From NCBI RefSeq assembly GCF_032884065.1, contig NC_088864.1:24505486-24569485 (forward strand): a stretch of 64,000 nt of DNA, given 5' to 3'. Below, piece by piece: positions 1-13,118 of this stretch. A model generated the notes under the pieces. It saw nothing but the letters and a program-made list of their open reading frames with translations, made no database searches and was not told where the DNA came from. How positions within the stretch are numbered: position 1 is the first letter of the stretch; each line of letters begins with the position of its first letter. Source of the DNA: Artemia franciscana. Lineage: Eukaryota; Arthropoda; Branchiopoda; Anostraca; Artemiidae. The position numbers and the translations under genes are program-made.

Positions 1-830
1 AGAACATGAACCAATGGATCTAATGGATGATTTTTGACAACATGATATCTCAAAATGTCTTAGGAATGATAAGGGGTTGTAGAGATTGCCAGAGGGCCGA
101 TCATGGTTTGGCACGGTTGCGTGGATTGACATGGTGTATCACCGAGGGTTGGCTTGAAAAAACAGGAATGAGTGGATTTAATGAATGATTTTGTACAAGA
201 ATATATCTTAAATTTCTGTTAGGAATGATGAGGGATGCTAAAGGGCTAGTAGTTGTATGGTACAGTCGCGTAAAATAACATGGTGTGCCACGGAGGGTTG
301 GGCTTCAAAAAAAGGACCAATGGATTTTACTGCATTTTTTAAATAAAAAAATATTTGAAAATGTTTTAAGAATGATTAGGGGGTGCCTGAGAACTAGTAG
401 TAGTATGGCACAGTGGCTTGAATAGAGTGGGTATATCCCGTTGGGGGGGGGGGTTTGTTTTGCGAAAGCCAGTGGATTATAAATATGATTTTTAACAAGA
501 AAGTATCAGGAAATTTTCCTAGAAATGATGAGGAGGTTTCACAGCGGGCCAGGGGGTCAGTAATTGTGTTTAATGGTATTTAAAATTTATATGGTATATC
601 ATGTTGGAGTGTCGTTTGCAAAAACATGAACCATTTGATTTAAATCATATTTTATCATGAAAACTTCTGGTAAATATATCTTAGGAATAATAATATGTAT
701 CAAAGAGATGCCACAGACCAGCCACTTATGGCCATAGTGACTTGAATTTTCTGGACTAACATGTTATAAAGCTTAAGGTTAAAAGAATTTTTGGCAGTGG
801 GGAGACTGAAATCTAACACTCCATCAAAAA
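1..830. repeat. Satellite array, ~155-bp unit, about five copies
   Basis: The recurring phrase 'ccaatggat' or a close variant appears near 11, 170, 325, 471 and 631, giving a unit of about 155 bp. Each unit also carries 'cttaggaatgat' and a 'catggtgtatca' motif. The same unit occurs reversed at about 50590-51070, inside the foldback structure of intron 2. This block therefore looks like one arm of another copy of that family, cut by the window edge. No coding potential was seen. Confidence 0.75.
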
Positions 831-1620
831 ATGAGAGGTCTTCATTAGGAGCTCTCAGAAATACCTCTTAATATTGCTTAGATGTATATTTAATAATAAT
901 CCCCTCCTCTCTGTAATTATTTGCTAGAGCTGGCTAGCCACATATGTTTAGAGTGGCGTGCATATGCATGGTTTTAGCTAAGAGAAACACTGCATTTCTA
1001 TTAAAAGTATCATAAATAGCTTTTAATATGGATTAAGCTTATCTCCAATAACAAGTCCTCCTCCAACCGGAATTCGTTGCTAGGTGGTGGACCAGCCATA
1101 AATTGTCACGATGGCGTGAATACACAAAATCTTGGCTCGATGAAATGCGGCATTTTCATTAAAAGCTCTCAGAAAGTGCTCCTAATAGGGCTTAGATTTA
1201 CCTGTAACATCAGCCCCCCTTCAAAAATTTGTTGCTAGGACCACACGCTCCTTAATTAATGGTTTCTCTTGCTTATATTTTATCCTATGTCATGTTTTTT
1301 CAATGTTTTTTTTTAATTATACTTTAACTGCTTTTTCAATGATTAGATGATTGTATAACTTTTTGTATTGATAAAATTGTATGTACAGTGAAAGGCCTTC
1401 ATTCTCTAGATTTTCTGTTTTACGATCAAACTTCAATACGTAATCAATTACGCAATGAAACATCTAAAGTGAATGCTATGTAACTTAGCCTGTCTAGGTC
1501 ACTTTAGAGCACTAATGTAATGTAGCTTTCAGGTGTGTCTAATAAAGCGAAAATCAATAGCTTTGCTGGATAGTAACACTGGTTAGAGATAATAGTTAGG
1601 ACATCACGCGAACCGTAGAT
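831..1620. repeat. Outer arm of the foldback-type repeat family
   Basis: The stretch around 1250-1300 ('gcttatattttatcct') matches 57160-57180, and the next few hundred bases align loosely with 57290-57420. That places it at the outer end of the same family as the 49.97-57.66 kb structure. Short pieces with 'gttgctagg' near 1078 and 1231 resemble the ~28-bp minisatellite at 5750-6250. No gene was found. Confidence 0.55.
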
Positions 1621-1990
1621 TTTTCAAATCATTTCCGCTAGAAAGTATTTCACTAATAATAATAATGTCTAATAATAATGAATAATGATAATTAAGTCTT
1701 GATCGAGATTTCATACTGGAATCACCTCTTTTTAGATATAATCTCATTCATTCAGTAAGACTTTTAATACAGTAAAACAATTTTGATTCTCTAAGGTATC
1801 TTATTGAAATAATACCATTATCGGACTTGAACTTAAAATTAGTTCACCTTAAACTTGGATTACATTATTTGACCAACAAATTAGTTGACCTACAACATAC
1901 TATGTGTTAGAATGCTCTACTGTCCTCGGGGTGGGCTTTGAAATGTCTGAAAAAGCCAGTTTGGAATGCGATATGGAACTTCATGAGAAG
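1621..1990. other. AT-rich sequence without recognised feature
   Basis: This stretch is AT-rich with a short (AATAAT)n-like run at 1655-1690. It has no open frame or repeat relationship that I could support. Confidence 0.4.
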
Positions 1991-1999
1991 ATCGATAAA

Positions 2000-4900
2000 G
2001 ACAGGAAATCGGAGTGCTGAAATGGCTAAAAAGACTGAAAATTGAATTTTATAAAAGGCTAAAAGGAGAAATTGAATTTTCATGTAGATGACGTTAGCGA
2101 TGCAAAAAAGATCCTGTGGAAAGCAGCTACAATCAGCACATTAAAGTAAACTCACTTGACAACGTGATTGAAATCATTCAAATCTTTGAGGAATGCGATG
2201 AAAAAGTATTTGTTTTCAAGCTTTTGTCATTGTAAAACCTGCTGAGATCCCCTTTGTTCATGGCGAAGTGTCCACTGTTCTTACACGACAAATGACCCAG
2301 GCTCACAACAAGCTAGATGGCTTTATGAATCATAAATATATGGATATGCCTTCCCTTGCCCCTATAAACATGAGCCTGAAAAGCCATCGTTTGAATTTAT
2401 AGTAAAAAATCCTCCTTGTGACCTAGACAAGTCTGGTCTCAGAAAGGAATTTCTTGAAAAGGTATGTGGGAATATTTGCGATAGAATTGTCGAGCTAAAG
2501 CGGCATAAAGTAAGCTGGCGTGTCGTCACTGCCTCAAAAGTAGAAACACAAGCTGTGCTACGAGCACACGCAAGCGGTAGTCCGAAAATCGAAGCTAAGA
2601 TTAAGAGTAGAGCCTAATTCAGAATCATTAGAGGTATCTCGGTTGACTTTGAGAAGATGATATACGAACCCTAATTTCAGAAGTTTTATTTCTTCCTCCA
2701 AAGTGTTACAAATGTCAAGCCTATGGGCATATTTCTGGCACGTGCAAGAAATCTTGGATTTGTTCAGTTTGCTGTGAAGAAGGACAGTCCAGATCTAAAA
2801 ATGAGCCCTGATCTAGACCGACAAATTGTGCACTATGTGAGTTTACTGATCATCCCTGCAAAAGCACCAATGACCCGTATCTCAACCCCTTCTAAAACTG
2901 ATTTCAAAATAATGCTGTGTCCAACTTCAATTCTATCATGGAATTTAAACGGAAAAGCTTCTGATAAATTCGTCTTTTGATGATTTTGCTCAAGGAATAT
3001 GATATTATTTTCTTCCAAGAATCTTTTTTGTCAGCAGACAAAAACAAATTGATCAAAGTTTCGTTGGATCGCACTGTGTTTTTCTCTCCAGTAAATGTAA
3101 CGGAAGTGTGTGGACGCCCCTCCAGCGGCCTCGCGATTTTGACTTGCTTAACTTATGAATTAATCGAAGCAGGTGATTACATTTTTGCAGTGTCATGTCT
3201 GAATACATCCATAAGGAATGCTTACCTACCAACAAACTACGGTAACGAGTAATCCGTTGCAAAGTTTATGGGGGCTTGCAAGAAAATGTGTCAGCTGATC
3301 AAAATAACGCAAAGTCCATTGTCACGCGTTCGATATTAATAGATGTCTTTAACTGTGATTTGACTGATACAAATATCCCCATAAGCCAGCTCTTTTTAAG
3401 CTCCAGTTCTACTTCGTATTCTTTAGTTGATAAAAATGAATCCTATACCTTTATTGGCCTCAGCTCTTCAACTTTGAACCTCGATCATGTTGTTTCTTCA
3501 TTTCCCATTAAACAAGCCGCTCTATTTCGTGAAGGCTACTACTCTGCCCACTTACCAATCTGTGTTACAATTGAGTGAAGGGTCGAAAGTAAAAACACAA
3601 AAGGAAAAGTGGTTTTATTTAATTGATCGTTAGTTATGCATGTCCTTCGATACGCAGAAAAGTGTGCACTCCCATCTAGACGTATTCACGAAACAACAGA
3701 ATTCATCGAATGGCCTACAAATCCAAATCTTGCTGCAGCTTGCGATTCAGTATAGTAAATGAATTTCGTTTGAAGACAAAAAGAAAGTTCACAGGGGCCC
3801 TTAAGGACCACCAAATAATGTCGATTCAAAAAACGTCGATAAGATAGCTAGTGATGCTTTACTTTTGTGGAAAATTTTTAAATGCAGCGATCGTACTTCT
3901 GTTGGTAGTTTTCCAGAAAATAGCTGGGTTGATTATTATAAAATTGAGTTTTCGTCGCCTGACCTTGTTGCCGAAAGTGAATATGAAAAAGAGCTTGACC
4001 GTTTGCTTACTAGCTCTCTGTGCTCTGCTTTTATAGTAACGCCGTCATGGTGAAATTACTATAAAAAGAAGCTAAGAAAAAATAATCTGCTGGTGTTGAC
4101 TTAATATCTGTTAATCATTTCGAACGTTAACGTAATCTTTTGTCACGGGATCTTTCGTTACTTCTTCAGATGTATATTTCTTCTGGTGCTGTGCCTCAAC
4201 AGTTTGTATTGGCCAGATTACTCCTACAGCCAAAAAAAGGACAAAAAAAAAATCTCAATGATTGTTGATCGTTTCGGCCTATAGCCGTTTCTAGCAGTTC
4301 ATTTAAAATGTTTGAGCCTATCATTCTTAGAGATATTTCCCAAAAGTGTTTTGCGCCGGCGCATCAATTCAGTTTTCAGAAAGAGCTTGGTCGTGAGTAT
4401 GCTCTTTTTTCCCTATTTATGGTTCTTGTAGATTTGGAAGGTTCCGGGGATTTGCTTGTTCAATACACACTGGACATAGCCAGAGCATATGATTCGTGTA
4501 TTCTTACCCTGATTTTGGTAGAAGCTCAAATGAGAGGGGGTGACTTCTCAGTTATCAAGTGTCTTTGTTACACGTATAAACAACTTCGTGCCAAAATGAA
4601 GCGCGGTTCAGAGCTTTTTAATGTGCAAAAGGGTGTTAGACAAGGATGCCTCACTTCCCCCTGCTTTTAAATAATTCAGCCTTTTCAGCCCAAAGTTATA
4701 TTGAGTCCATCTCTATTTAAGTTTTATTGTGGATATAACTGTAGCAGTCGGTTTCAGCCTCAAAGGATGCTCCGATAAATCTTTTCAACTTATTGAAACT
4801 TCTATCCCTGCCTTTGAAGGGCATATTTACCTGGGAATGCCCCTTGGAAAATCAGTTAAACAAACTATTAAGCTTGCCATCCAAACTTGTCTCTAATGTT

Positions 4901-5420
4901 ACATACCTTAGTGGTTTATATCTTTCTAAACTTTACAATAGTCTAACTGTGCCTCCTCTTGTTGCTCTGTCTCCTATTTGGCAACTATTTCCTGCTTCAA
5001 AAAAAATGTTCGTTGGATTTCATAAGTTCCTTTTGTATATTCCCTTGGAATAGTAACTCTTTTTGTCTCAAAAATTTAAACTTATCTTTCTATCTACAAT
5101 TGTTGATAAAAGAGTAAAAGAATTCCTTTAAGTCTTCCGCCAGTAAACTTGATCACGGTTGGTCTTCTCTATTTTTATAATCTTATGATTGGGCTATAAT
5201 TCTTATGATTTATTTCTCACGTGTTTTCTATCATGATTGTTTTACTTTATAAATCTTTTGATTATTTTCTTTTTCTTGTAAAAACAACTTATTTTTGTTC
5301 ATTGTACAAATTTTCTTCTCTTTTCTCTTTCCCCCCTTATTTTGTAATCTGTCATTTAGGGGTTCTGCGTCCCTTTTGGTTTTGACAGGTTATAAATAAA
5401 TTGAATTGAATTGAATAGAA
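2000..5420 (+). mobile_element. Decayed non-LTR retrotransposon (I/Jockey-type), both ORFs recognisable
   Basis: Pieces of a two-ORF LINE lie in order on the plus strand but are broken by stops and frameshifts. ORF1 ends in zinc knuckles: a CX2CX4HX4C motif (C-Y-K-C-Q-A-Y-G-H-I-S-G-T-C) at 2705-2746, followed by two cysteine-rich repeats to about 2880. ORF2 starts near 2925 with an APE-type endonuclease (SWNLNG, then DIIFFQE near 3000, RPSSGLAI near 3120). The endonuclease ends near 3575 with SAHLPI, where the family normally has Asp-His in place of Ala-His. Reverse transcriptase pieces follow at 4300-4670, with LDIARAYDS and GVRQGCLTSP. The element ends in a (TTGAA)n tail at about 5398-5417, typical of 3' ends of such LINEs. 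It is clearly non-functional. The clade assignment is inferred from domain order only. Confidence 0.8.
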
Positions 5421-5745
5421 TGGCTTGTTGGTCCAGATATCCAAGGCAAAGTTTCATTGAGGGGGAGCCCCTTTCATTGAATCCCAATACGGATGTAAAA
5501 TTTTTGGAATATAAAGTTTCCCTGAGAAAACACATTAAAACAAAAAATCTCTTAAAGTATTATGCAACAACCATGTGCGCACTATCATATGTAACACTCC
5601 ACGTGTGTGCCCTCCACTGTTACAAGCGGGTATTCCCCATGGGGCCTGAAGAAACAAGTCACGTTAGAATATGCCATCCTTAATATAAGTAAGCATTCCC
5701 TTATTAAATAACAACCAAAGAAATGTTGAAACTCCTTGAAAAACA
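5421..5745. other. Spacer without recognised feature
   Basis: A short open frame covers 5411-5683, but it has no motif and no matching composition. I see nothing else between the LINE tail and the minisatellite. Confidence 0.35.
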
Positions 5746-5749
5746 TTTT

Positions 5750-6250
5750 GTCAGTGAAATTGGTTGCTAGGATCCCATCTCCAATGGAATTGGATGCTAG
5801 GGCCCCAGTGAAATTGGATGCTTGGGCCCCAATGGTTAGATCAGGGGCCGGTAAAATGCGATACTAGGGACCCCGCAGTGGTTAGGTTAGGCTGGGGCCC
5901 GGTGAAAATGAATACTAGGGCTTCCTGTCAGAATTGGACGCTAGGAATTTGGAATTGGTTGGAATTGGTTTCTAGGGAACCCTGCTGGAATTGCTCACTA
6001 GGTGCCCCGATTGAATTGAATTCAAGGGCCTCTGGTGGCTAGTTTAGGGGTCCGATGAAATTGGATACTAGGTACCAACTGGAATTGGTTGCTAGGGCTC
6101 CGGTGATTCAGCAAAGGGCCCCCAATGAAATTTTATGCTTGAGGCCCATCAGAATCGGTTGCTAGAAGCCCCCGTTGTAATTGGAGGCTAGGGGGCCTTG
6201 TGGAATTTCTCGCTAGTGTCCTGCGTCTTGAAAGTCCCTTACTAGCGGGA
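5750..6250. repeat. Minisatellite, ~28-bp unit built on GGAATTGGTTGCTAGGGCCCC
   Basis: About 17 degenerate units of the form 'aattggttgctagggcccc' plus a few variable bases run through this block. Units differ by point changes and small indels. The unit also occurs singly at 1070-1085 and at 57117-57140, inside other repeat arms, so it may have expanded from one of those. The array runs close to an assembly gap, which suggests the true array is longer. Confidence 0.75.
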
Positions 6251-6279
6251 CTTGAAGGTTTTTATGGCACTTGGTATTA

Positions 6280-6379
6280 NNNNNNNNNNNNNNNNNNNNN
6301 NNNNNNNNNNNNNNNNNNNNNNNNNNNNNNNNNNNNNNNNNNNNNNNNNNNNNNNNNNNNNNNNNNNNNNNNNNNNNNN
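6280..6379. other. Assembly gap of 100 N
   Basis: Exactly 100 N characters. The round number suggests a gap of unknown size joining contigs. Sequence on the two sides (minisatellite against Helitron) need not be adjacent in the genome. Confidence 0.98.
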
Positions 6380-6501
6380 TAAGCTTTACTGTGAAATTTA
6401 TCAGTGATTTAAACTTTTGCCGGAAGACATGGACCTATAAAGAATAATATCTCGAGGTAAGAACTGATCACCAACCATAAAGATTGTCACTTTGTTGATA
6501 C

Positions 6502-6903
6502 TTAAAGCATTGTATCTACACACATGTTCAGCAGTAGGCGTTTTGTCAGCGGAAATAATAGTTTTTTATGCGTATCAGTAGGCATCAAATCGATTGCTGT
6601 TTTGAACAGACGTACTAAATTAATATTATTGTGGAAAAGATGTTGCAACTGGGAAACGATAGTTCTTTCAACGCCGGGAGAAATTCCGCAACTTGGTTTC
6701 AATTCAGCATTGCTATCACTGATGGAGTACAGTTGCAAAAATTTGTTATGCTCACCTGTGAATGGTAGAAAACAGAAACCTCTATGATAAATTTGCCCTT
6801 TTACTTTGAAAGTAGGCATAAAATGATTTTGATCTTCGATTTGGGCACCAAACAACGTCATTTGGAAACATGAGTTATTATCCCTGATGTGATCTACACA
6901 CAT
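6502..6903 (-). pseudogene. Helitron helicase-like domain fragment, copy 1
   Basis: A 133-residue open segment on the minus strand includes DNNSCFQMTLFGAQIED near the start, GQIYHRG at about residue 37 and LVRLFKTAIDLMPTD near residue 95. These are typical of the Helitron N-terminal conserved domain. It is a tandem copy of 6910-7265 and is not a gene of its own, because both ends are set by frameshift or duplication. It probably makes no functional product. Confidence 0.8.
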
Positions 6904-6909
6904 GAGTAT

Positions 6910-7270
6910 CTACATACATGTTCAGCAGTAGGCGTTTTGTCAGCGGAAATAATAGTTTTATGCGTATCAGTAGGCATCAAATCGATTGCTGTTTTGAACA
7001 GACGTACTAAATTATTATTATTGTGGAAAAGATGTTGCAACTGGGAAAGATAGTTCTTTCAACACCGGGAGAAATTCCGCAACTTGGTTTCAATTCAGCA
7101 TTGCTATCACGGATGAAGTACAGTTGCAAAAATTTGTAATGCTCACCTGTGAATGGTAGAAAACAGACTCCTCTATGATAAATTTGCCCTTTTACTTTGA
7201 AAGTAGGCATAAAATGACTTTGATCTTCGATTTGGGCACCAAACAGTGTCATTTGGAAACATGATTATAA
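6910..7270 (-). pseudogene. Helitron helicase-like domain fragment, copy 2
   Basis: This is nearly identical at the base level to 6516-6880 with an offset of 394 bp (for example 'tgttcagcag' at 6525 and 6919). The frame is broken near 7010, where one adenine-rich stretch differs, and near 7250. It represents the original position within the Helitron, since the upstream GAPPEPLNALL segment joins it at about 7270-7320. Confidence 0.75.
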
Positions 7271-7362
7271 TCCCTGATGTTTGATAAAAAGCGCTTCGAT
7301 TCAGACGTATTTCCAGTAAGCAAAGCATTCAATGGCTCTGGTGGTGCACCCAGTTGAAAAAA

Positions 7363-7812
7363 CTAAAAATTTCCTGAGACGCAACACATTTCCATTGTTT
7401 CGCCATTAAATTTCAATCCCTTCCAATAAGGACAAATTTCAGACAAAGTCCCGATTTGAACATCTCGGCTCAAGCTATAATCATCGGGAGGGTAGTACTT
7501 GAATGCCGGGCGATTATACACGCGTTGCTTTTGTAATACATCGACAAACCTTCTTATTTTACTTTCTCTGTCAGCCGCAAGCCTGGTTTGGCGTTGCTCT
7601 GGTGATTCCTCGACACACCTTCTATTTTTACTATCTCTGTCAGCCGCAAGCCTGGTTTCGCGGTGCTCTGGTGGTTCCTTGACACGCCTTTGTTGACATA
7701 AAGCCGCAAGCCTGGTTTCGCGTTGCTCTGGTGATTCCTTGACACGCTTTCTTTTTACTATCTCTGTCTGCTGCAAGCCTGGTTTCGCGTTGCTCTGGTG
7801 GTTCCTCGACAC
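7363..7812 (-). pseudogene. Helitron N-terminal segment with RETRLAADR repeats
   Basis: The 149-residue minus-strand frame carries three repeats of the [13 protein letters not shown] kind (residues about 28-90), then RPAFKYYPPDDYSLSRDVQIGTL and ending FNGETMEMCC. This order is characteristic of animal Helitron polyproteins. The repeats correspond to ~60-bp tandem units in the DNA between 7554 and 7990. Upstream the frame shifts, with overlapping frames at 7640-8008 carrying the same repeat. The element is decayed. Confidence 0.82.
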
Positions 7813-8066
7813 AACTTCGTTGACGTAAATCGGACATTCCTATGCTGACCCTTTCTCTTTGAGCAGCAAGCCTGGTTTTGCGTTGCTCTGATGTTTCCTC
7901 CTGATGTGCAATTTGTGGTGACATTATAGGATAATTTCTCTTTGACATTACTGATACTTTCTCTTTGAGCCACAATATAAGTGGTTTTTCTCTCTGAGCC
8001 GCAAACATTTAAATTGAATAAGACGCCATATTGAGTATGAAGTCTTGTACTAAAATGAAGCTCTCT

Positions 8067-8827
<761 letters not shown>

Positions 8828-8887
<60 letters not shown>

Positions 8888-8894
8888 TATATAT

Positions 8895-8987
<93 letters not shown>

Positions 8988-8999
8988 CTATATATATAA
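8828..8999. repeat. (TA)n microsatellite
   Basis: TA tract with a few interruptions. It ends exactly at the 5' end of the next plus-strand Helitron ('aaaataagttgtctgtctgtc'). Confidence 0.93.
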
Positions 9000-9134
9000 A
9001 AATAAGTTGTCTGTCTGTCTGTGGATCAGGTGACGTCATGTTTCTGTGTCGGCTGACGTCATGAAATTAGTTGTCGTCATTTTTGCTATGACGGTGACGT
9101 CATTAACGGTATTTAAGACATTGTTCACGGAAAA

Positions 9135-9380
9135 ATGTTTAATTGTAAAATGACTGAAGAACCTACAATGGCAACAGCCGAGGAAGCTGCTCAAAGAGTT
9201 TATGCCAAAAAACTTGCTGCTGATAGAGAAAGTAAGAAAAGAAAGCGTTCCGAAGAATCACAAGAACACCAAGAAAACAGGCTTGCAGCTAATAGAGAAA
9301 GTAAGAAAAGAATGCGTGCCGGGGAAACACAAGAACAGCGAGAAAACAGGCTTGCGGCTAAAGAACGCAAAACCGCGTAG
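9135..9380 (+). CDS. Helitron protein N-terminal fragment (81 aa)
   Basis: The ORF starts MFNCKMTEEPTMATAEEAAQ and contains two repeats of the AADRESKKRKRSEESQE kind, ending early at a stop after KERKTA. The same start occurs at 20571 and near 20330 on the minus strand, which supports the ATG at 9135. The highly charged repeats resemble the amino-terminal region of arthropod Helitron proteins. On its own it lacks any catalytic domain, so it is probably a relic. I infer no separate function. Confidence 0.6.
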   Translation: MFNCKMTEEPTMATAEEAAQRVYAKKLAADRESKKRKRSEESQEHQENRLAANRESKKRMRAGETQEQRENRLAAKERKTA

Positions 9381-9639
9381 TTAGATGAAAATCCACCTGG
9401 ACAGCGAGAGTCAAAACATATCAAAACTGAAAATGACAGCGATGATGATTGGGTTTGGGATTTTGACTTGGATAAGGTCATCATTGCCTACCAGATTTAA
9501 GTTAAAAAAACAAAGCTTCGTCGATATGTACTTCATAGTGACTCTGAAAATAAAGAAGAAAAAGAAAACTGAAAAAATAAAAAAGGTAAAAAACTAAAAA
9601 AAAACTAAAAAGAAAAAACACTTAAAGAGAAATTACAGA

Positions 9640-10015
9640 CCGGGACACAAATGACGACCGAGACAGAGGGAATATAAGTGACGACCGGAACCTCAAAGAG
9701 AAATTACAGACTGGGACACTCGGACAAAAATCACGACCGGGACACAGGGAATATAAATGACAACCAGGACACAGGGACATAACTACAACGGGGACGTCGG
9801 GGGCACAGGCGGGATATATAAATGACGACCGGGACACAGGGATTGTTCGAATAGAAATTACAGACCGGGACACAAATGACGACCGGGACACTGGGACACA
9901 GGGGATATAAATGACGACCGGGACACTCAAAGAGAAATTACAAACTGGGACACCGGGACACAAATGACGACCGGGACACAGGGAATATAAATGACGACCG
10001 GGACACAGGGACACA
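9640..10015. repeat. Tandem array of ~27-bp GACCGGGACACAGGGAATATAAAT units
   Basis: About 13 irregular units built from 'gaccgggacac', 'agggaatataaatgac' and 'aaagagaaattacagac'. The array lies between the N-terminal fragment and the helicase end of the Helitron. Reverse-complement arrays of the same unit lie at 8655-8775, 10300-10760, 12690-13110 and 19545-19835, and a same-sense array at 11730-12000. Confidence 0.85.
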
Positions 10016-10049
10016 TCATTAGAATAATGAGGTATAGATCTGAATACGG

Positions 10050-10172
10050 ATTGTTTTTCCCATGGACAATTATATGTTGCATGTTCAAGAGTCAGTAAAC
10101 CTGACAATCTATTTATATGCACAGACAATGGGACAGCGAAGAATGTTGTATATTCGCATGTTTTACGTAGTT
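10050..10172 (+). pseudogene. Helitron helicase C-terminal end
   Basis: In one plus frame the sequence reads HGQLYVACSRV-KPDNLFICTDNG and ends LRS-stop. These are the last residues of Helitron helicase as found in many animals. It is only about 40 codons and is preceded by a non-coding repeat array, so no intact protein can be made. Confidence 0.72.
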
Positions 10173-10175
10173 AAA

Positions 10176-10178
<3 letters not shown>

Positions 10179-10256
<78 letters not shown>

Positions 10257-10268
10257 TATATATATATG
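10179..10268. repeat. (TA)n microsatellite
   Basis: TA tract of about 90 bp just after the helicase stop codon of the plus-strand Helitron. It marks a junction with a minus-oriented repeat array starting near 10285. Confidence 0.9.
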
Positions 10269-10289
10269 ATATAGTTGTATATATGATAG

Positions 10290-10500
10290 TTGTGTCCTTG
10301 TGTCCCGGTCGTCATTTTATATTCCCTGTGTCATGGTCGCTATTTGTGTCCTGGTGTCCCGGTCGTCATTTTTGTCCCGGTGTCCCGGTCTGTAGTGTCG
10401 TCTTATAATGACGTCATATACAAATCCTTATATATTTATAATGACGTCAAATGAATACCCACAAACAAACAAACATGCATATATACAACTTATTTTTTAT
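10290..10500. repeat. Minus-oriented Helitron array fragment
   Basis: GTGTCCCGGTCGTCAT units at 10295-10395, then 'aatgacgtca' at about 10410 and 10440, then a T-rich run into 'tatatatacta'. It looks like the array and 5' end of a minus-strand Helitron whose 3' half was lost. Confidence 0.6.
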
Positions 10501-10507
10501 ATATATA

Positions 10508-10926
10508 CTAACTAGGTGGGGCGCTTCGAGCCCCCAAGCCCCCTCACGCGCATAAGTCGTTGCGCGCCATATTAGATACGCGCCATTGTAGTCGTGTCCC
10601 TATGTCCCACTTGTGAATATAGATAGATTTATTTTCCCTGTGTCCCGGTCGTTATTTGTGTCCCGATGTCCAGTCTGTAATTTCTCTTTGAGTGTCCCAG
10701 TCGTCATTTATATTCCCTGTGTCCCGGTGTCCTAGTCGTCATTTGTGTCCCGGTCTGTAATTTCGTCAGTTGATAAACATGACGTCCATCGACAAACAAC
10801 TTCATGACGACATACAGCTCAATCCTTATAATGACGTCAGTCGACAAACATGACATCAGACGACACACAAACATGACGTCAGTTGACAGACAGACACACA
10901 AACAAACAACTTATTTTTATGTATAT

Positions 10927-10927
<1 letters not shown>
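10508..10927 (-). mobile_element. Short non-autonomous Helitron, minus orientation
   Basis: The 3' end is ACTAACTAG followed by a GC-rich stem (ggggcgcttcgagcccc) at about 10509-10540. The UTR, the GTCCCGGTCGTC array (10630-10760) and several TGACGTCA or near-matches follow. The 5' end, 'acaaacaaacaacttatttttatgta', is the reverse complement of the 5' end at 8996. The element is only ~420 bp and has no coding sequence. Confidence 0.7.
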
Positions 10928-12335
<1,408 letters not shown>

Positions 12336-12336
12336 T

Positions 12337-13110
<774 letters not shown>

Positions 13111-13118
13111 TCTGTATG

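Larger units (their letters stand above)
6500..8066 (-). mobile_element. Helitron Rep/helicase coding remnant, N-terminal half
   Basis: Read on the minus strand from about 8010, the translation shows repeated blocks of the form [18 protein letters not shown]. The conserved Helitron segment follows: RPAFKYYPPDDY, a Cys-poor linker, FNGETMEMCC (near 7370-7500) and GAPPEPLNALL (near 7320). Next comes the replication-helicase block beginning CFQMTLFGAQIED and continuing through FMPTFKVKGQIYHRG and SQLQHLFHNN to LVRLFKTAIDLMPTD. The last block is present twice in tandem (6502-6903 and about 6910-7265). Frameshifts and stops break the reading frame. The Rep HUH motifs and the helicase core are not in this piece, so it is a degenerate fragment. 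Helitrons of arthropods characteristically carry this N-terminal repeat region, which makes the family call firm. Confidence 0.88.
8996..10178 (+). mobile_element. Non-autonomous Helitron with N-terminal ORF, plus orientation
   Basis: The 5' end is 'aaaaataagttgtctgtctgtctgtggatcagg' immediately after a TA tract, followed by TGACGTCA at about 9032 and 9053. A short ORF (9135-9380) encodes the start of the Helitron protein, and an acidic segment (DSDDDWVWDFDLDK) follows near 9430-9475 after a frameshift. An A-rich stretch comes next (9540-9625), then a tandem array of GACCGGGACAC repeats (9640-10015). The last ~40 codons of the helicase (CSRVSKPDNLFICTDNG region) lie at about 10050-10172 and end in LRS-stop. 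The middle of the protein is deleted. The canonical 3' hairpin is missing, replaced by a TA tract. Confidence 0.75.

Noticed and set aside
6200..6382. Open frame running into the assembly gap
   Set aside because: Most of it is undefined residues across the 100-N gap; the rest is minisatellite.
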